Shown here: piece by piece, positions 1 to 7,790 of the stretch
How the letters are laid out: the number at the start of each line of letters is the position of its first letter
Position numbering within the stretch: the first letter of the stretch is position 1
Notes under the pieces: model-generated
The model's input: only the letters and a program-made list of their open reading frames with translations
Databases searched by the model: none
What the model was told of the DNA's origin: nothing
Assembly: GCA_964628285.1 (NCBI GenBank)
Contig: CAZVNP010000007.1
Location: forward strand, 1 to 64,000
DNA length: 64,000 bases
Reading direction: 5' to 3'
DNA from: JAPLDP01 sp964628285
GTDB taxonomy: Bacteria; Bacteroidota; Bacteroidia; Bacteroidales; JAGONC01
Made by a program: the position numbers and the translations under genes

Positions 1-250
1 GTATTAAAAAGTCAAAATTCAATTTCTTAACTAAACTTGGACTGGTATGGTCAATATAGTTTTTTAGGAATGCTTCTTCGTCTTCTGAAATGTCAACAAG
101 TTTATAGAAATACTTTTCTTGTGCAACACCCATTAAGTCCGACTTGATTATTTTGTCAGATTCTTTGAGGTAAGTCCAAATGCTGTCATTGTCAGCCCAG
201 GCTCTGAGATAATGTCTCCAAACGTAATGTTGTCTTTTTACTATGCTCAT
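1..250 (-). CDS. DUF4238-like protein, N-terminal part (cut by window edge)
   Basis: Translation on the minus strand from the ATG at 250-248 is open to the window edge. It begins MSIVKRQHYVWRHYLRAW, which closely resembles the start of DUF4238 proteins (a KRQHYVP-type opening). DUF4238 proteins have no firmly assigned activity and are often found in mobile or defence-rich regions. The gene lies just downstream, on the minus strand, of an attC-like hairpin and a recombinase remnant, so it could be a cassette gene. Only about 83 residues are visible, so the family call rests on the N-terminus alone. Confidence 0.6.
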   Translation of the reverse strand, partial: MSIVKRQHYVWRHYLRAWADNDSIWTYLKESDKIIKSDLMGVAQEKYFYKLVDISEDEEAFLKNYIDHTSPSLVKKLNFDFLI

Positions 251-278
251 TTTGAATTCGTATTTGTCTTTTTGAATT

Positions 279-375
279 GGCTATAACGGTATGCAGGCAA
301 AAGGAGTGCAACGTATGAAATTAAGCTTTTACTTCAGCCTTCATATGCATTCCTTTTGCCTGCAGTTATGCGCTG
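279..375. repeat. attC-like imperfect hairpin
   Basis: The arm beginning GCTATAACGG-TATGCAGGCAAAAG pairs with a distal arm ending CTTTTGCCTGCAGTTATGCGC. The outer ATAAC/GTTAT boxes resemble attC R''/R' core sites, with a four-base bulge (GGTA) on one arm and a central spacer. Total length of about 95 bases fits attC sites. The 3' box GTTATGC matches the GTTRRRY consensus at all but one position. It could also be an ordinary intergenic palindrome. The orientation relative to the DUF4238 gene is ambiguous. Confidence 0.45.
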
Positions 376-495
376 TTCAGCACGCATGTAGCTTGAAATA
401 GTATACCCTCTTTTATGTTTCCCTTTAAATAGTTGATGTATTTAGGTTTTGATGATTGAATTTATACGGGTATAAATTTCATGTCATCAAAATCG

Positions 496-759
496 TCCGG
501 ATTGCTTTGGTACAACCCCATTAAATTAATAATAAGATTGACAGGCAACAAAATTTGATGGATAATAATTTTCAACAATGGTGGAAAATGTCTTTTTTTT
601 GGCTAACTTTGATCAGGTTTTTACGCGGCTCCATCACAAACCAGGGTTTGCACTTCGCCGCTCTAAAACCTGATCATAAAAGTTCTCCCGTAAGCCTTGT
701 TTCCACCTTTTTTGATTATTCTTCAATCTTTTATACCCGTATTACCAAAGCAATCCGGA
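496..759. repeat. 17-bp perfect inverted repeat bracketing a hairpin
   Basis: The sequence TCCGGATTGCTTTGGTA at 496-512 recurs exactly as its reverse complement at 743-759. The repeat encloses the hairpin at 605-684. Near each arm there is also a TATACGGGTAT / ATACCCGTAT pair (around 460-475 and 732-741), so the symmetry extends beyond the 17 bases. This could be the edge of a recombination site (attI-like) or of a small non-autonomous element. Confidence 0.6.
605..684. repeat. Second attC-like long hairpin
   Basis: The left arm AACTTTGATCAGGTTTT...GCGGC pairs with the right arm GCCGC...AAAACCTGATCATAAAAGTT, with small bulges. The loop contains a further palindrome, CAAACC-AG-GGTTTG (638-651). 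The left edge GCTAAC and right edge AGTT are attC-like, but the right core box (GTTCTCC) does not match the GTTRRRY consensus. The size of about 80 bases is in the attC range. Confidence 0.4.
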
Positions 760-910
760 AATACATTAACTATTTTAACTTGATTGCTGAATTGCGCATC
801 AACTCGTTTATACTCGATAAAAATTGTGTGTTATCGTCCCACGCTGGGTCGATATGCGATGGTGAATTGAGTGTTATATTGAAATGCCGTACTCATTTTT
901 TTCCCTTTGT

Positions 911-1207
911 CTATAAATCATCAAACGGACTCCTGATATTTTGCAGACTTTTGGTGCTTTCATGCGTATATATCTCCGTCGTCTTGCTGCTCTTGTGACC
1001 TGACAACTCCTGAATGAACCGTATGTCCACTCCCGACTCGTGCAGATGCGTCGCAAAACTGTGCCTTAACCAATGTAAAGTTACCGGTTTTTTTATTCCT
1101 GTCAAAAAAATAGCTTTTTTTAATACTTCCTGCAGACTTCTTTCATCGTACCGGGTCCCTGGTTTAATACCCTTAAATAACCAGTATTTTGGAGGGTATT
1201 GAAGTGC
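911..1207 (-). pseudogene. Tyrosine recombinase/integrase, C-terminal remnant
   Basis: A minus-strand frame of 98 codons encodes the C-terminal catalytic part of a tyrosine site-specific recombinase. It contains LHWLRHSFATHL (the HxxR box), GHKSSKTTEIYTHES (the His and the Tyr nucleophile) and a typical SPFDDL C-terminus. Upstream, the frame is closed by a TAA at 1208-1210, directly beside the end of the DUF2779 gene. The N-terminal core-binding domain and the first catalytic Arg are therefore missing. A 64-residue protein could start at the TTG at 1105. Bacteroidota proteins of this kind include integron-like integrases, which fits the attC-like hairpins downstream on the same strand. Confidence 0.75.
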
Positions 1208-1231
1208 TTATCCGCGTTCTAACAAAAAGTT

Positions 1232-3208
1232 TCATTTCACCTCATTCTTCCAGAACTCCCATATGAGTACCATGGCAAAGGTGTCGAGCTCGCAGTAGCG
1301 GTAGAGCCCTTGCACCACGAGCTCCCGTTCCTTCTCGGTCATCTCCGCGAATTGCATCCTGGCGTATGCCATCATGGCGGCGCCGCCCTCGGCCAGACTT
1401 TCATCGCTCATGAAGTGTTTCAGCACCTCATCGGGAAGCCCTTCAAATAAGGGAGGGAGCAGATCATACGGGTTGACAGGCCGGCCGTCGCGGTATACGA
1501 TCCATACCTGGTCTTTGAAATTCAGGCTGGGGATCTGCTGCGTGCCATAGACCGCGGTGGCATACTTTTGCCGCAGGTACGCGCTCCTGTTAAGGACCGC
1601 CGGCAACACATCTTTGATCGAATTGGAGCCGCGGGTCAACGGATCATAGTAATAGCGTTTCACCAGCTCCCACAGGTCCGCCATGGCACGGTCGCCCTCC
1701 CAGCTCGCCGCCTGCTTTCCGGTGGATTTGCTGATGGTCCTTATCCAGCCGAGCAGCTCTTCGCGGTCGGGGACATCCTGTGCTGACGACTGTTGTAACT
1801 GGTCATGGATGATATTGAGGAAGGTGTTCTCATGATGTGAGTACCGGAAGATGGTTCCCTCATCATTGCCGAGCTGGCGCCGCAGTTCCCTGATGAATTC
1901 GAAGTTGGGGAACGTGCCGCGCTCCTTCGCCAGGTACTGGCCGGCATGCTTGATACAACCGGCTTCATCAACGGTATGATGCGAGAACTGGAAAGCGATG
2001 CCTTCATAGGGACTCATGTTGCGGTGAAAAGGAATAGCCACCGCCGAGGTCTCGAAGTCGATGAAATGCAGCGGATAGGTCCACGATGCCATCTCAGCCT
2101 TGAGCTCCTCTATCCGCAGTTCCATGGTGGGATCCTGACTGACCGCTTTGGCGATCTGTATCCACTGCCGTTCGGTCCGTGACATGCCGTCATGTGTGGT
2201 GTTGGTGGCATCGATATCAATCGGGGTGAGATCCGCCATGAAATATCTGCCCTGTTGGATGCATTCGTCTTTTTTATGAAAATCCCACAGCTCCAGGACG
2301 GAAGGTTTCAGAAAGTCATCATCCGTGAAGCCGGCTTTCTCTTTCCAGCACTCCCTGAATCCATCTTTCCTGCCCTCGAGGCGTTCGGCAGGGGTACAGT
2401 AAAATTCACAGCTTTTGCATTTCGCTCCCAGAGGAGCCATGAGCTTCATGTCGCGGGCAAAGGCCTCCGACCACAGGGCGACGAGGTCCTCGAAGGAGTC
2501 TCGCGGCGGCTGTTTAGTATCTGTGCCATAGTATATCCTTTCGAGGAGGTCATCTACGTTGATCTTCACGAGGACCGGAGGACCCAACGAAGCCGGGTCG
2601 ACATCTCCCACTATCCTTATCACGGGACGGTTATTCTGATCCTTAGCGATGAGGAACCTCTGGTTCAGGCCTTCGACGCCGGCAACGGCATTCTTATCGG
2701 CCAGCATGATGAACGCCTTCACCTTATATCCTGGAATGGCTCTGGACAAAACAAATTTCTGAAAGGCCACGTCATAGATATACGGTCTCCATGATCTCTC
2801 AAGAAAGCCGCCGGCATTCAGGAAGCCGGAGGCGTCGCGGCCGTCGAACGACTTGGCTTTGACTTCGATGAGCCCGAGGCTGTCGCCCTTTTTGACCAGG
2901 ATGTCTGTACGGATAAAGAGACCGTGGTACCTGAAAGCGGCTTCGTAGAGCACGATCTCTTCGCGGCGGAGCAGCTCGTCGGTCCTGGTGACGGCGGCGT
3001 CATAGCCGCTTTCCCCGATCATGATCCCTCCGGGGAAATAGCGTCGTGCCAGCTCACCCACCTGAAAGCCTCCTTCGGCCAGCACCTCCAGGAAAGGATC
3101 GTCGGCTTTTTTATCGGGATATACATCCTTGCCGGTGTAGTAAAGCTTGGCAGGGCACTCCAGCGCCAGCGCAAAGCGTGCTTTGGTCAGGTAACGTGGG
3201 CCGTCCAT
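1232..3208 (-). CDS. DUF2779 domain protein, Cas4/RecB-like nuclease fused to DEDD-type exonuclease-like domain
   Basis: A 658-residue protein. The N-terminal half begins RYLTKARFALALECPAKLYYTG and contains a PD-(D/E)XK-like strand (LIEVKAKS). A cysteine cluster follows (CKSCEFYC plus a later ECW), which with the early ECP cysteine could hold an Fe-S cluster as in Cas4/AddB nucleases. The C-terminal half is the DUF2779 domain: HFIDFET near residue 390 and YCELDTFAMVLIWEFW at the end resemble the acidic boxes of RNase H-fold DEDD exonucleases. The role is unknown. A nuclease acting in DNA repair or defence is an inference from the fold. No partner gene is adjacent. It is transcribed towards the recombinase remnant. 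Confidence 0.75.
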   Translation of the reverse strand: MDGPRYLTKARFALALECPAKLYYTGKDVYPDKKADDPFLEVLAEGGFQVGELARRYFPGGIMIGESGYDAAVTRTDELLRREEIVLYEAAFRYHGLFIRTDILVKKGDSLGLIEVKAKSFDGRDASGFLNAGGFLERSWRPYIYDVAFQKFVLSRAIPGYKVKAFIMLADKNAVAGVEGLNQRFLIAKDQNNRPVIRIVGDVDPASLGPPVLVKINVDDLLERIYYGTDTKQPPRDSFEDLVALWSEAFARDMKLMAPLGAKCKSCEFYCTPAERLEGRKDGFRECWKEKAGFTDDDFLKPSVLELWDFHKKDECIQQGRYFMADLTPIDIDATNTTHDGMSRTERQWIQIAKAVSQDPTMELRIEELKAEMASWTYPLHFIDFETSAVAIPFHRNMSPYEGIAFQFSHHTVDEAGCIKHAGQYLAKERGTFPNFEFIRELRRQLGNDEGTIFRYSHHENTFLNIIHDQLQQSSAQDVPDREELLGWIRTISKSTGKQAASWEGDRAMADLWELVKRYYYDPLTRGSNSIKDVLPAVLNRSAYLRQKYATAVYGTQQIPSLNFKDQVWIVYRDGRPVNPYDLLPPLFEGLPDEVLKHFMSDESLAEGGAAMMAYARMQFAEMTEKERELVVQGLYRYCELDTFAMVLIWEFWKNEVK

Positions 3209-3270
3209 CAGGATGGTTTTGAAAGAGACGTTTTCTCGTAATGATCTCTTAAAGATAACAAGAATCCGGG

Positions 3271-3298
3271 TTGAGTATTGGATATTTTTCTACCTTTG
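3271..3298 (+). promoter_or_regulatory. Bacteroidota-type promoter for hicBA
   Basis: TTG (3271-3273), 17 bases, then TACCTTTG (3291-3298), a match to the TTTG/TAnnTTTG promoter of Bacteroidota. It lies 16 bases before the hicB start codon, giving a very short leader. Confidence 0.6.
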
Positions 3299-3314
3299 AA
3301 ATAAAGATAAGAAG

Positions 3315-3539
3315 ATGAGCTACAAAGTAAATATTGTTTTTGAGAAAGACAGGAACGGATACTATGTCTTCGCCCCGGAATTGCCAGGTTGCCATTCACA
3401 GGGAGAGACCTTTGAGGAAGCATCGGCCAATATCAGGGAGGCCGTGACGCTATATTTATCGACGCTGACGGAGGAAGAAAAAAAAGAACTGTTAAATAAG
3501 GAAATTTTAACCACCTCAATAGATGTAGAGAATGCCTAA
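3315..3539 (+). CDS. hicB: HicB-like antitoxin
   Basis: A 74-residue protein with the partial RNase H fold of HicB antitoxins: an N-terminal strand (YKVNIVFEKDRNGYYVFAPE), then LPGCHSQGETFEEASANIREAV. HicB proteins bind and inhibit the HicA mRNA interferase. No separate DNA-binding domain is visible after the fold, so repression of its own promoter would need the HicAB complex or a cryptic motif. It overlaps the next gene by 8 bases, consistent with translational coupling. Confidence 0.85.
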   Translation: MSYKVNIVFEKDRNGYYVFAPELPGCHSQGETFEEASANIREAVTLYLSTLTEEEKKELLNKEILTTSIDVENA

Positions 3540-3729
3540 ACTTCCTGTCCTTGCTGCAACTGAAGCCGAACGTCTTTTACTCAATCACGGCTTCAGGCTC
3601 ATTAGGGTTAAGGGAAGCCATCGGCTATATATTAAAGATCATCAACGGATAATCATCCCTTTTCATCGCGGCAAGGCTCTCCATCCAAAGATTGTCAAGC
3701 AGGTGCTTTTGGCATTACAAAATGAATAG
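3532..3729 (+). CDS. hicA: HicA-like mRNA interferase toxin
   Basis: A 65-residue protein with the double-stranded RNA-binding-like HicA/YcfA fold: EAERLLLNHGFRLIRVKGSH (the conserved G-S-H holds the catalytic His), then RIIIPFHRGKALHPKIVKQVL. HicA toxins cleave mRNA and tmRNA. The gene order is antitoxin first, the reverse of the classical hicAB order and of the second pair at 6086-6495. No frameshift is seen and the pair appears intact. Confidence 0.85.
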   Translation: MPKLPVLAATEAERLLLNHGFRLIRVKGSHRLYIKDHQRIIIPFHRGKALHPKIVKQVLLALQNE

Positions 3730-3860
3730 ACAGTAACAAATATCAAGCATAAAACATGAATATAAAAGATTGAATAAAAATGAGAATGAAGAATTGTTCA
3801 ACATTCACGTTCTCATTCATCATTCATGATTCGTGTTCCGTGCTCTTTATTCGATATTCA

Positions 3861-5222
3861 TTATTCAATAACTCGTATCTCCTTCCGTAAGCGTATATCC
3901 TTCGATGACGCTCCGACCTGCAGCTCGTATTTCCCCGGCTCAATAACGTATTGGTGTTTCTGAACATCCCAGCAGGCCAGCGTCCTGACAGCGACAGGGA
4001 CGGTCACCTGTTTGGTTTCACCTTTTTTCAAGTGTACACGCTTAAAACTGATGAGCGTCTTTTTAGGCCTGAAGATCAGAGGATCGGTTTTGGATCCATA
4101 CACCTGGATGACCTCGTCGCCATCATAGTTGCCAGTGTTCTGGATGGTGACGCTCAGAGATACGGTATCATTCATAGAGGCTTCTTCCTTATCCGGTGTT
4201 GCCTCCAGGAAATCGAAGGTGGTATAGCTCAGCCCGAAGCCGAATTCGAACGCGGGTTCTCCTTTGAAGTAGCGGTATGTCCTGTTGTCCATGCTATAAT
4301 CATCAAAAGGAGGGAGGTCGTCGACCGACTTATAGAAGGTGACGGGCAGCTTGCCGGAGGGATTCACGTCACCGAAGAGGATGTCGGCGAGGGCGTTGCC
4401 GCCCTCTTCGCCTTCGAGCATGCGTGTGAGGCCCATGCAGGCGATGGTGACGTCGGCCAGGCGTGCTTCCCGGAAACCGTAATAGGTGTCTATCCTGGTA
4501 TACAGCCGGCAGCCCTGGAGGTAGTCGACGAGTGTGCCGGTGCCGGCGCGGGCGGTGATGCCCTCGAGGAAGGTCTCGCGGAGATCTCGCTCATCGGGGA
4601 TGGCATCATACTTATGGCGGCTTTTCTCGGGGCCGATGTGGACGGCGAAGTGCTTGGCGCAGGCAGCGGCTTTGAGGTAACTGGGATTGTTGCCCTGCAG
4701 TCCCCTGACAAAAGCCACACCCAGGCATGCCGTCAGGTAAGGATCCTCGCCATAGGTCTCCTGGCCGCGGCCCCAGCGCGGATCACGGAAGATGTTGATG
4801 TTGGGCGACCAGAACGTCAGACCCGCATATTGTGCCCGGTTATTCTTACTGACGGCCGCATGGTATTTCGCCCCGGCCTCATCGGAGATGGCTGAGGCGA
4901 CATGATACACCAGGCTGTCGTCGAAGGTGGCGGCCATGGCGATGGCCTGGGGGAAGACGGTGGCTTTGCCGGCACGCGCCACGCCGTGGAGCGCTTCGTT
5001 CCACCAGTTGTAAGAGGGTATGTTAAGGCTGTCGATGCCGGGACTGTTGTAAAGCATTAAACCCGCCTTCTGTTCCAGGGTCAGACGAGACATCAAGTCG
5101 TTGAGCCTGGCGTCCACAGGCAGGGAAGCATCGCTGAAAGGGCGAAAGCGGACGCCGGATTGCGGCAGGGCTGGGCCGGTCAGCATGATCGATAAAAATA
5201 ACAAACCGTATCTGTTAAGCAT
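3861..5222 (-). pseudogene. Glycoside hydrolase family 3 protein with two internal deletions, probably inactive
   Basis: An uninterrupted 453-residue frame with a signal peptide (MLNRYGLLFLSIMLTGPALPQ). It carries the N-terminal GH3 barrel signatures (NEALHGVARAG, FWSPNINIFRDPRWGRGQETYGEDP, AKHFAVHIGPE), then the GH3 C-terminal parts (ADVTIACMGL, ILFGDVNPSGKLPVTFY, FGFGLSYTTF) and a fibronectin-III-like end. Relatives of this beta-xylosidase/beta-glucosidase type are about 860 residues. About 340 residues are missing after RDLRETFL (near residue 219), including the segment with the nucleophile Asp. About 70 more are missing after LEGEE (near residue 273). Both joins are in frame. An active enzyme is unlikely; an assembly artefact is the alternative. 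Confidence 0.8.
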
Positions 5223-5415
5223 GAGGCGTTATTCTTTTAGAAAACTTCGATGTCCTAAATGTACGAAGTTTTTATACACTCGTTATGATGACCTGCCTCA
5301 TTCGTCTTCCATCTCCTAAAATTATCATAGTGGCTGAGATGGACAGAAACGGCGTCAGGTGCGTGCTTAATGTGTGACGTAATAAAGAAAATGACTCGGT
5401 TCTGTAAACGGAATG

Positions 5416-5928
5416 TCACCCGGGCACTTTCGCCAGGTGGCGGATCTGAAAATCCCATTTGCTGCTGTGATATTTCTTTCCTATGGTGAGTATCAGAATG
5501 CCTGAGGCGGTCAGTATAGTCCCATAGGTCATCATCGCGCCGCCTATGATAAATCCGTAAATGATCAGTATCATGACATTCTGTGAGAGCGATTGGGCAA
5601 ATATGACGGCGCCTCCTGTCGTCATCAAAGCCCCGGCGCCCGTCACGACGCTTCCCACAGCCAAAGAACCCGCCGATTTTGTCCGGATGCGTTCGATCTG
5701 GCTTAAGGCCATTGTATCCTGATTCAGGGCAATGGAATCGCCGGCGGTTATACCGAGTCGGCCTTTAACAGTCAAACCGGTAACTGTGCGGACCTTTATC
5801 CGCTTTCCCTCATGGATGACTTTCTCCTTGCCGGTGTTTTTTTTCTTCAGCATCAGGACTTCATTCTGGGCGGAAGCGGATATGTTAAGGTATACCACGG
5901 CCACCAAAATAAAACAGGAAAATCTCAT
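5416..5928 (-). CDS. Predicted exported membrane protein of unknown function
   Basis: From the ATG at 5928 the protein is about 170 residues. It has an N-terminal signal (MRFSCFILVAVVYLNISASAQ) and a short beta-rich part (KVIHEGKRIKVRTVTGLTVKG... DSIALNQDTMALSQIERIR). Two hydrophobic segments follow (about residues 85-110 and 115-145). The beta-rich part resembles small proteins with a rim of strands seen before membrane anchors in Bacteroidota, but I do not recognise a family. An upstream ATG at 5973 would add 15 residues that do not look like part of a signal peptide. Confidence 0.55.
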   Translation of the reverse strand: MRFSCFILVAVVYLNISASAQNEVLMLKKKNTGKEKVIHEGKRIKVRTVTGLTVKGRLGITAGDSIALNQDTMALSQIERIRTKSAGSLAVGSVVTGAGALMTTGGAVIFAQSLSQNVMILIIYGFIIGGAMMTYGTILTASGILILTIGKKYHSSKWDFQIRHLAKVPG

Positions 5929-6061
5929 TACAATAGCATCATTATAACCTGATAAAGATAGACAAAATATCATTAATTTGTCATGCTATGGATTAATGCT
6001 TCATTGAAAATATAAAATCTGATACTCCAAAATGGAGCCCGAATAGTAGTAGAAACTTTTA

Positions 6062-6069
6062 TAAATTTG
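6062..6069 (+). promoter_or_regulatory. -7 promoter box before hicAB
   Basis: TAAATTTG matches TAnnTTTG and lies 17 bases before the GTG start of hicA. No clear TTTG box is present at the expected distance upstream, so this is a partial match only. Confidence 0.4.
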
Positions 6070-6085
6070 TAAAAAATGACTTCCA

Positions 6086-6283
6086 GTGAAAATCAGCCAG
6101 TTGATAAAACTCATTGAAGCAGACGGGTGGTATCTTATCCGGCAACGTGGAAGTCACAAACAATATAAACATCCCACTAAGAAGGGACTTATAACAATTT
6201 CGGGACACCGGCCATCGGATGAAATTTCAAAGGGCGCTCTTCATAGTGTGCTAAAACAGGCAGGTTTGGAGGATTTAAAATGA
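6086..6283 (+). CDS. hicA: HicA-like mRNA interferase toxin (second pair)
   Basis: A 65-residue protein starting at a GTG. It carries LIKLIEADGWYLIRQRGSHK (the GSH catalytic-His motif) and the ending HSVLKQAGL typical of YcfA/HicA proteins. It is followed with a 4-base overlap by its antitoxin gene, in the classical toxin-first order. Sequence identity to the HicA at 3532-3729 is low, so the two loci are separate acquisitions rather than a recent duplication. Confidence 0.88.
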   Translation: MKISQLIKLIEADGWYLIRQRGSHKQYKHPTKKGLITISGHRPSDEISKGALHSVLKQAGLEDLK

Positions 6284-6495
6284 AAAAATATCTGATCATT
6301 ATTGAAAGAACCAGCACCGGTTACAGTGGATACGTTCCTGATTTACCGGGGTGTATAGCAACCGGTAAAACGAAAGGCCAGGTTGAGAAAAACCTTTATG
6401 AAGCTATCAGGTTTCATATAGAAGGACTGAAGGAAGCAAAGCTTCCTGTACCTTCAAACAGATCGGAAGCAGGAACGGTATTTGTAAAGGTCTGA
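6280..6495 (+). CDS. hicB: HicB-like antitoxin (second pair)
   Basis: A 71-residue protein with the HicB fold: YLIIIERTSTGYSGYVPDLPGCIATGKTKGQVEKNLYEAIRFHIEGL. It ends shortly after the fold with no visible helix-turn-helix or ribbon-helix-helix. It starts within the hicA stop region (ATGA overlap), so it is translationally coupled. It should neutralise the HicA encoded just upstream. Confidence 0.88.
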   Translation: MKKYLIIIERTSTGYSGYVPDLPGCIATGKTKGQVEKNLYEAIRFHIEGLKEAKLPVPSNRSEAGTVFVKV

Positions 6496-6578
6496 AATCG
6501 TATTACTTAATTGTTATTTTATTCCTATGTTCGGAAATGGATGGGATTGCAGGTGTTAATGTTAAGGTCACGCCTTCC

Positions 6579-7769
6579 ATGTGGACACTTCTTAAAAACA
6601 TATTATCAGGGGTATCCTTCCGGATTGCGTTGTTGATGCCGGTTTTCCTTGTTGGCATGATTACGGGATTAACCGCTCAGAGAAGCGATTCATGGGCCGC
6701 TGTTGACAGCATCGCTTTGCAGATGCCGGGATCATCCGCAAGAACTGCGACAGGCATAGCGGAATATATCTGTGCCCATTTCACGACTCAAACACAACAA
6801 TCACGGGCGGCTTTCATATGGGTTGCCGAAAACATCCGCTACGATGTCGACAACATGTTCGCGACCAACTTCTACCGGGATACCAGTGAGATCGTAGAAA
6901 AAGTGTTGAAAAAGCGCAAAGGGGTGTGCATGCATTACGCCGGGCTTTTCAATGCGATCATGAACGAGGTCGGGATCAAATCCTATGTCGTTGCGGGATA
7001 CACACGGCAGAACGGGACCGTCAACAACCTGCCCCACGCCTGGTGTGCCGCATTGATCGATTCGGCATGGTACCTGTTTGACCCGACGTGGGGCTCCGGT
7101 TATGTCCGGGACGGCAAATTCGTCAGAGAGGTGAACAATGATTATTTCAAGGCCGGACCGAAACAGTTTATCAGTTCCCACATGCCCTTTGATCCGTTAT
7201 GGCAGCTGTTGTATCACCCCCTCACCAACCGTGAGTTTTATGAAGGTAAAGGTGCGGCTGATACAGGCAGATCCTATTTTAATTACCCGGACTCATTGAA
7301 TAAATATGAACAACAAACCGAACTGGAGCGGCTTGTTTCATCCAACCGCAGGATTGAAATAAACGGGGTGATCAACTCACTGATCGCCGACCAATTGCAA
7401 CATAACAAGGAAGGGATTGCCTATTTCAATGCCAAAAGAGATATAGACAAATACAATACGGCTGTGAATTCATACAATAATGGGATCGATCAGTTAAATC
7501 GGTTTATCAGTTACCGGAACAAACAATTCACGCCTGAGAAGCCCGACAGTGAGATCCGGCAGATGGTCGATACGGCAGAATATTTTCTGGCCGATGCGCT
7601 CAGGAATCTCGGGGAGGTGACGGATCCGCATCCGGAGGTGGCCAAGACAATGACTCAGCTGAATAAACTGATCCATAATGCCATGGCCACTCTGAATGAG
7701 CAGAAAGCATTTCTGGAGAAATATTTCACTACAGATAAAATGCTTAGAAAAACATTGTTTTACAGATAA
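6579..7769 (+). CDS. Secreted transglutaminase-like (cysteine protease fold) protein
   Basis: Roughly 396 residues from the ATG at 6579 (an upstream ATG at 6537 is possible). There is an N-terminal hydrophobic signal (IALLMPVFLVGMITGLTAQ). A transglutaminase-core domain follows with the catalytic triad in order: Cys in KGVCMHYAGLF, His in NLPHAWC, Asp in LFDPTWGSGY. The C-terminal 180 residues are helical and charged with no recognised domain. Such proteins act outside the cytoplasmic membrane as peptidases or amide-bond transferases; the substrate is not evident. It follows the hicAB pair by about 80 bases. Confidence 0.75.
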   Translation: MWTLLKNILSGVSFRIALLMPVFLVGMITGLTAQRSDSWAAVDSIALQMPGSSARTATGIAEYICAHFTTQTQQSRAAFIWVAENIRYDVDNMFATNFYRDTSEIVEKVLKKRKGVCMHYAGLFNAIMNEVGIKSYVVAGYTRQNGTVNNLPHAWCAALIDSAWYLFDPTWGSGYVRDGKFVREVNNDYFKAGPKQFISSHMPFDPLWQLLYHPLTNREFYEGKGAADTGRSYFNYPDSLNKYEQQTELERLVSSNRRIEINGVINSLIADQLQHNKEGIAYFNAKRDIDKYNTAVNSYNNGIDQLNRFISYRNKQFTPEKPDSEIRQMVDTAEYFLADALRNLGEVTDPHPEVAKTMTQLNKLIHNAMATLNEQKAFLEKYFTTDKMLRKTLFYR

Positions 7770-7790
7770 ATCTTTAAATAAATCAAAGCA

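Larger units (their letters stand above)
251..910. other. 660-base stretch without a convincing gene
   Basis: This interval holds an attC-like hairpin (279-375), a second long imperfect hairpin (605-684), and a perfect 17-base inverted repeat (496-512 and 743-759) that brackets the second hairpin. A 147-codon plus-strand reading frame at 555-998 runs through the hairpin and over the antisense of the recombinase remnant. It has no recognisable domain, so I do not treat it as a gene. Confidence 0.6.

Noticed and set aside
555..998. A 147-codon plus-strand reading frame
   Set aside because: It has no family similarity, runs through a hairpin and over the antisense of the recombinase remnant, and has a composition unlike neighbouring genes.
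3740..3860. Possible CRISPR-like or tandem repeat (ATTCATGATTC-type runs)
   Set aside because: The units are irregular, AT-rich and short, with no regular spacers; this is ordinary intergenic text with a weak stem.
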